From an uncultured bacterium (lineage in GTDB: Bacteria > Bacillota > Clostridia > Lachnospirales > Lachnospiraceae), in contig CAMWUN010000033.1 in NCBI GenBank assembly GCA_947177425.1, positions 1 through 37,548 of the forward strand: 37,548 nt of DNA. Reading direction: 5' to 3'. Both the position numbers and the translations under genes were made by a program. The notes under the pieces were generated by a model. The model saw only the letters and a list, made by a program, of their open reading frames with translations. It did not search any database and was not told the DNA's origin. How positions within the stretch are numbered: the stretch's first letter is position 1; each line of letters opens with the position of its first letter. Shown one piece after another: positions 33,924-37,548 of the stretch.

Positions 33924-33953
33924 AGAGCGCCTGCCCGATGTAGGCGCTCTTTT
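33924..33953 (+). terminator. Terminator or leader attenuator
   Basis: AGAGCGCCT (33924-33932) pairs perfectly with AGGCGCTCT (33942-33950), followed by TTT. It can end the efflux operon transcript, but since it also follows the promoter at 33884-33911 it may attenuate the next gene. Confidence 0.75.
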
Positions 33954-33995
33954 ACGGAATGTAAACTGACGGTCAAAAAGAGACAGAGGATATGG

Positions 33996-34478
33996 ATGAT
34001 GGAAGTTGAATTTGATGTAAAGGTAACGCCGGGAGTTCTTTATGATTATATGCTTTACCACACCTACACAAGCCCTGCCGGGCTCATCGGGGCTGTGGCG
34101 GGCGCACTGCTTGTTGCGGCGTATTTTATGGGATACGGGGTGCTGTTTTTGATTATGGGGGTAGTCATACTCGCCTATCTGCCCTGGACACTGTTTGTGA
34201 AATCCAGACAGCAGTACCTTTCCAACCCGGCATTTAAGAATCCCCTCCACTACAGGATGACGGAAGAGGGAGTAGAGGTTTCCCAGGGAGAAGAGTCCCA
34301 GAGTCAGAAGTGGGAGGATATGTACCGGGCGGTTTCGACGCCTAAAAGTATTATTTTGTACACTTCACCGGTAAATGCTTCGATTTTTCCCAAGAAAGAT
34401 TTGGGGGACAAGGCCATGGGCGTGACACGGATTATATCTACTCACATGCCGCCGAAGAAAGTAAAAATCCGAAATTAG
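33996..34478 (+). CDS. YcxB-like membrane protein
   Basis: A 160-residue protein with two membrane segments near residues 30-67 (IGAVAGALLVAAYFMGYGVLFLIMGVVILAYLPW). A soluble C-terminal domain contains YRMTEEGVEVSQGEESQSQKWEDMYRAVSTPKSIILYTSPVNASIFPKKDL, the typical YcxB-like signature. Function unknown. The start has AGAGGA five bases upstream, with two adjacent ATG codons. It lies 18 bp before tsaE and probably heads that operon. Confidence 0.85.
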   Translation: MMEVEFDVKVTPGVLYDYMLYHTYTSPAGLIGAVAGALLVAAYFMGYGVLFLIMGVVILAYLPWTLFVKSRQQYLSNPAFKNPLHYRMTEEGVEVSQGEESQSQKWEDMYRAVSTPKSIILYTSPVNASIFPKKDLGDKAMGVTRIISTHMPPKKVKIRN

Positions 34479-34496
34479 AAGAAGATGAGGAAATAA

Positions 34497-34946
34497 ATGA
34501 AAGAGATGATCGTGGAAACTTTAAGCCCGGAAGAAACTTTTGAACTGGGAAAGAAAATCGGGCAGGAAGCCATGCCTGGCACGGTTTATACCCTGACAGG
34601 AGATTTGGGTGCAGGGAAGACAGTTTTTACCCAGGGAGTGGCTGCGGGGCTTGGCATTACGGAACCTGTGAACAGTCCTACCTTTACGATCGTACAGATA
34701 TATGAGGGGGGAAGATGCCCCTTTTATCATCTGGATGTATACCGGATTGGTGACATTTCGGAGATGGATGAAATAGGATATGAAGACTACTTTTACGGGG
34801 ACGGTGTGTGTCTCATTGAATGGGCGGATTTGATTGAAGAAATCCTGCCGGAACATCTGGTCAGGATACAGATTGCCAAAGATTTGGAAAAAGGCTTTGA
34901 TTATAGAAAAATCAGTTTGCAGGGAGAGGAAAATAAGCTAAAATGA
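34497..34946 (+). CDS. tsaE: tRNA threonylcarbamoyladenosine biosynthesis protein TsaE
   Basis: Small P-loop ATPase needed with TsaB and TsaD to place threonylcarbamoyl on A37 of ANN-decoding tRNAs. At 149 residues it has Walker A GDLGAGKT at 35-42, then VNSPTFTIVQIYEG, HLDVYRI and the Walker B-like VCLIEWADLI near 103-112. The start has GAGG. It overlaps tsaB by four bases (ATGA), showing translational coupling. Confidence 0.97.
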   Translation: MKEMIVETLSPEETFELGKKIGQEAMPGTVYTLTGDLGAGKTVFTQGVAAGLGITEPVNSPTFTIVQIYEGGRCPFYHLDVYRIGDISEMDEIGYEDYFYGDGVCLIEWADLIEEILPEHLVRIQIAKDLEKGFDYRKISLQGEENKLK

Positions 34947-35668
34947 AAGTAATAGCAATAGACAGTTCAGGACTTACTGCATCGGTGGCTATTGTGGAAG
35001 ACGATACCCTGGTTGCCGAATATAATGTCCAGTACAAAAAGACCCATTCCCAGACCCTGCTTCCCATGCTGGATGAACTGACAAAAATGGTGGAGCTGGA
35101 TTTGAAAACAGTGGACGCCATTGCGCTGGCGGCGGGGCCAGGCTCCTTTACAGGCCTGCGCATCGGGTCGGCAACTGCCAAGGGACTGGGGTTTGCAATG
35201 CAGGTGCCTTTAATTGAAATTCCCACTTTAGACGGGCTGGCGTGTAATCTGTACGGCACGGACAAGCTGGTGTGCCCCATTATGGATGCCAGACGCAGCC
35301 AGGTTTATACAGGACTGTATGAGTTTGCCAGGACAGAAGGCAGTCCTGTTGCATACCGGCTTTCCCCGGTAATGAACCAGCGCGCGGTGTCCATTGATGA
35401 GATTGTGGAAAGGTGCAGTATGCAGGGCCGCGAAGTCATCTTTTTAGGAGACGGGGTGCCTGTATTTGCGGCAAGGATTTCGGAACTTATCAAAGTTCCT
35501 TACAGTTTTGCACCCGCTCATATGAACAGGCAGAGGGCCGCAGCTTTTGCTCCGCTGGCAATCCAGTATTTCAGGGAAGGAAAATATGTTGCCCCGGAGG
35601 AACACAAGCCGGAATATCTGCGTCTGTCCCAGGCGGAGAGGGAGAAAAAGAATGCTGCTGATTCGTGA
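34943..35668 (+). CDS. tsaB: tRNA threonylcarbamoyladenosine biosynthesis protein TsaB
   Basis: ASKHA-fold partner of TsaD in the t6A complex, 241 residues. The start MKVIAIDSSGLTASVAIVEDD and AAGPGSFTGLRIGSATAKGL near 69-88 are diagnostic. It overlaps tsaE by four bases at its start and rimI by 17 bases at its end. tsaD, which often follows rimI in Firmicutes, is not in the window; the rest of the run is interrupted by the zinc-ribbon and RNase Z genes. Confidence 0.97.
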   Translation: MKVIAIDSSGLTASVAIVEDDTLVAEYNVQYKKTHSQTLLPMLDELTKMVELDLKTVDAIALAAGPGSFTGLRIGSATAKGLGFAMQVPLIEIPTLDGLACNLYGTDKLVCPIMDARRSQVYTGLYEFARTEGSPVAYRLSPVMNQRAVSIDEIVERCSMQGREVIFLGDGVPVFAARISELIKVPYSFAPAHMNRQRAAAFAPLAIQYFREGKYVAPEEHKPEYLRLSQAEREKKNAADS

Positions 35669-36086
35669 GATGGAAGCTGCCGATGTGGAGGCTGCCAGTA
35701 AAATTGAAAGCGAAGCCTTTTCCATGCCCTGGTCGGCCCAGGATTTTCTGGAAATGGTGGAAGCTGATTATGCCTATTATTACGTGGCGGTGGAGGACGG
35801 AAGCGTTGTGGGCTGCTGCGGAATCAGGAATATGGCAGGAGATGGCGAGATTACAAACGTGGTGGTAGCTGCCGATTACAGGAAAAAAGGAATTGGCAGG
35901 AAAATAATGGAATATATGTTAGAAAGAGCAAAGGAAAACGGTATGGGCGACTGCACTTTAGAGGTTCGGGTAAGCAATCAGCCGGCAATCAGGCTCTATG
36001 AAAGCCTTGGCTTTAAGGGGGAGGGGGTAAGGCCCGGCTTCTACGACAGGCCAAAGGAAGACGCCCTGATTATGTGGAAAAGATAG
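35652..36086 (+). CDS. rimI: Ribosomal protein S18 alanine N-acetyltransferase RimI
   Basis: GNAT-fold N-acetyltransferase, 144 residues. The acetyl-CoA loop is VAADYRKKGIGRKIMEYML near 74-92, and the EVRVSNQPAIRLYESLGF stretch near 103-120 is the RimI signature. The N-terminal SKIESEAFSMPWSAQDF is also typical. Start: ATG at 35652 with GGAGAGGGAG ahead, inside the end of tsaB. Target in other bacteria is ribosomal protein S18; here it may also act on other proteins. Confidence 0.93.
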   Translation: MLLIREMEAADVEAASKIESEAFSMPWSAQDFLEMVEADYAYYYVAVEDGSVVGCCGIRNMAGDGEITNVVVAADYRKKGIGRKIMEYMLERAKENGMGDCTLEVRVSNQPAIRLYESLGFKGEGVRPGFYDRPKEDALIMWKR

Positions 36087-36207
36087 GCAGACCATGGAAG
36101 AATTACCACTGTTCCTTATTTCTCTTTTATGTATAATGGTGTTATAGGCAAACACATCACTGCCATAATGACAGTGAAATTGCAAAATACCAGGGGAGGA
36201 TAAGAAC

Positions 36208-36456
36208 ATGCGCGTTTTTTTTGATGAAAATAAAAAGGAATTAAAGACTGTAATCTGCAATAAGTGCAAAAAAGAGTTAAAGGTCGAAAAGGGCATTTTA
36301 AAAGAAGGATGCTTTGGGGCAGACATCCTTTTTGGATATTTCAGCAATAAGGATGGAAGCAGACACTCTTTTGACTTATGCGAAGCGTGTTATGATGAAA
36401 TGATTGAAGGATTTGCCATTCCGGTAAATGAGGAGGAAGTAACGGAACTGCTTTAA
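36208..36456 (+). CDS. Small zinc-ribbon-like protein
   Basis: An 82-residue acidic protein with two CxxC pairs, CNKC at 17-20 and CEAC at 57-60, the layout of a one-zinc ribbon. Between them lies ILKEGCFGADILFGYFSNKDG. Small proteins of this sort are common and uncharacterised in Clostridia. The ATG has GGGGAGGA a few bases upstream. It lies 121 bp after rimI; the gap has a TATAAT at 36132-36137 without a good -35, so it may or may not start a new transcript. Confidence 0.8.
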   Translation: MRVFFDENKKELKTVICNKCKKELKVEKGILKEGCFGADILFGYFSNKDGSRHSFDLCEACYDEMIEGFAIPVNEEEVTELL

Positions 36457-36568
36457 GGCATTCACACCGCAGTAGGGAGTGCCTGGAAAATGTTTTCTGG
36501 CAGATGCCGGAAACGAAATTCCGGCAATACTCCGGGCCCCGGTATGGAAATTCTGGTTCGGAGGAATT

Positions 36569-37480
36569 ATGCTGGATATTTGTTTGCTGGGAACCGGCGG
36601 AATGATGCCGCTTCCATACAGATGGCTGACAGCCATGATGGCCAGATATAATGGACAAAGTATATTGATTGACTGTGGGGAAGGAACGCAGATTGCATTA
36701 AAGGAAAAGGGCTGGAGTCCGAAACCTGTTGATGTAATCTGTTTCACCCACTTTCATGCAGACCATATCAGCGGACTGCCGGGAATGCTTCTCACGATGG
36801 GGAATGCGGAACGGACAGAGCCGCTGCTTTTGGTGGGTCCCAAAGGGCTTTCAAAGGTAGTGATGTCCCTGCGGGTGATAGCCCCTGAACTTCCGTTTGC
36901 AGTGGACTGCATGGAACTGACAGAAGCGGAGCATATTCTCCATTTTGACGGTTTCCGTATAGAAGCTTTTAAAGTAAATCACAATGTGCCCTGCTACGGA
37001 TATAGTATAGTAATTGAGAGAACCGGAAAATTTCAGATGGACCGGGCACTGGAACTGGGTATTGACAAAAGATTCTGGAACCGCCTGCAAAAAGGGGAGA
37101 AAATTGATACAGGTGACAGAGTGCTGACTCCGGACATGGTGCTGGGGCCGCCCCGTAAAGGAATCAAAGTGACCTACTGCACAGACACAAGGCCCACGGA
37201 AGGGATTGTCAGACATGCTGCCGGGTCAGACTTATTTATCTGTGAGGGAATGTATGGAGAGCCGGACAAGAGGGCAAAGGCCAAAGAAAACAAACATATG
37301 ACCTTTTATGAAGCGGCGGAACTGGCCAGGCGGGCCGGAGTGCCCCGGTTGTGGCTGACCCATTACAGCCCCTCTCTGAACAGGCCGGAGGAGTACCTTT
37401 CTGCAGTTCGGAAAATATTCCCTGCTGCGGAAACCTGTAAGGATGGAAAAACAATAGAACTAATATTTGAAGACGACTGA
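36569..37480 (+). CDS. rnz: Ribonuclease Z
   Basis: Metallo-beta-lactamase-fold endonuclease that trims tRNA 3' ends, 303 residues. The metal-binding motif THFHADHISGLPG contains His61, His63, Asp65 and His66; LLGTGGMMPLPYRWLTAMM at the N terminus, NHNVPCYGYSI in the middle and LTHYSPSLNRPEEYL near the end are RNase Z/ElaC signatures. Start: ATG at 36569 with GGAGGA; the frame is open 30 codons further up without a binding site. A short exosite region is seen, so this is the short form. Confidence 0.95.
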   Translation: MLDICLLGTGGMMPLPYRWLTAMMARYNGQSILIDCGEGTQIALKEKGWSPKPVDVICFTHFHADHISGLPGMLLTMGNAERTEPLLLVGPKGLSKVVMSLRVIAPELPFAVDCMELTEAEHILHFDGFRIEAFKVNHNVPCYGYSIVIERTGKFQMDRALELGIDKRFWNRLQKGEKIDTGDRVLTPDMVLGPPRKGIKVTYCTDTRPTEGIVRHAAGSDLFICEGMYGEPDKRAKAKENKHMTFYEAAELARRAGVPRLWLTHYSPSLNRPEEYLSAVRKIFPAAETCKDGKTIELIFEDD

Positions 37481-37491
37481 CAAATGCATTT

Positions 37492-37548
37492 TTGGAACTG
37501 GAAAACAGCGTCTGCCCGAACAAGTACCCAGAGGAAATACTGGCAGCG
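37492..37548 (+). other. Start of a coding-like repeat cut by the window edge
   Basis: Nineteen open codons (LELENSVCPNKYPEEILAA) run to the window end. The last twelve match the segment upstream of the unknown gene at 13891-14556. A TTG at 37492 is the only start-like codon and has no binding site. It may be the beginning of a paralogue of the unknown gene or a copy of a dispersed repeat. Confidence 0.4.

Noticed and set aside
1-37548. CRISPR arrays, tRNA or rRNA genes, prophage modules
   Set aside because: No regularly spaced direct repeats, cloverleaf-type sequences, rRNA strings, integrase or phage structural genes were found by eye.

Overview
The window looks like chromosomal DNA of a Gram-positive anaerobe of the class Clostridia, most likely a Lachnospiraceae-type gut bacterium. 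Reasons: strong AGGAGG-type ribosome binding sites, two T-box leaders, an FMN (RFN) riboswitch, a terminal butyrate pathway of the ptb-buk type, RemA, Tex, a DUF975 protein, a SprA-related protein and the secA-prfB gene order. Base composition is even across the window, with no prophage, CRISPR array, rRNA or tRNA gene. The genus is inference; nothing here fixes it.

Layout. 1-130: the 3' end of a probable group II intron, then two small hairpin repeats. 129-1427 (-): OxlT-like MFS carrier. 1534-7054 (+): promoter, T-box, aspS, trkA, trkH, then a PsiE-like membrane protein with its own promoter. 7216-9222 (-): ptb-buk. 9431-12055 (+): lrgA-lrgB and a MATE exporter, followed by a membrane-anchored FG-GAP-like protein and an HD hydrolase. 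13891-14556 (-): an unknown protein. 14863-16631 (+): Trp-type T-box and trpB2. 16842-20719 (+): secA and prfB, the latter needing a programmed +1 frameshift. 20826-22683 (-): DUF975 protein, then SprA-related metalloprotease-like and DUF4190-like proteins. 22825-25290 (+): tex. 25354-25833 (-): XRE regulator. 26013-27410 (+): FMN riboswitch, ribU and an overlapping remA. 27703-29418 (+): YfbK-like VWA lipoprotein behind a structured leader. 30008-33843 (+): MacAB/YknXYZ-like efflux operon behind a repeat-containing leader. 33884-37480 (+): YcxB-like protein, tsaE-tsaB-rimI, a small zinc-ribbon protein and RNase Z.

How the parts fit. Much of the content is housekeeping: translation (aspS, prfB, tsaE, tsaB, rimI), RNA processing (rnz, tex), secretion (secA), potassium balance (trkA/H) and butyrate energy metabolism (ptb-buk). 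Control through RNA is prominent: T-boxes on aspS and trpB2, an RFN element on ribU-remA, a frameshift in prfB, and an unassigned leader before the VWA lipoprotein with two mutually exclusive pairings.

Most unusual material lies between genes. (1) A structured repeat of about 100 nt occurs complete twice (16632-16729, 30066-30164) and internally deleted once in reverse (29535-29605); helix changes are partly compensatory. (2) A small hairpin repeat with a conserved loop and swapped stems lies at 55-124, 7119-7191 and 27600-27634. (3) Two group II intron 3'-end-like tails share a terminal string. (4) A coding-like segment ahead of the unknown gene at 13891-14556 recurs at the right edge of the window. 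(5) A dense operator and promoter region lies in the 770 bp before the efflux operon. No classical defence system or phage is visible. The best candidates for something undescribed are the structured repeats and the 27441-27582 leader.
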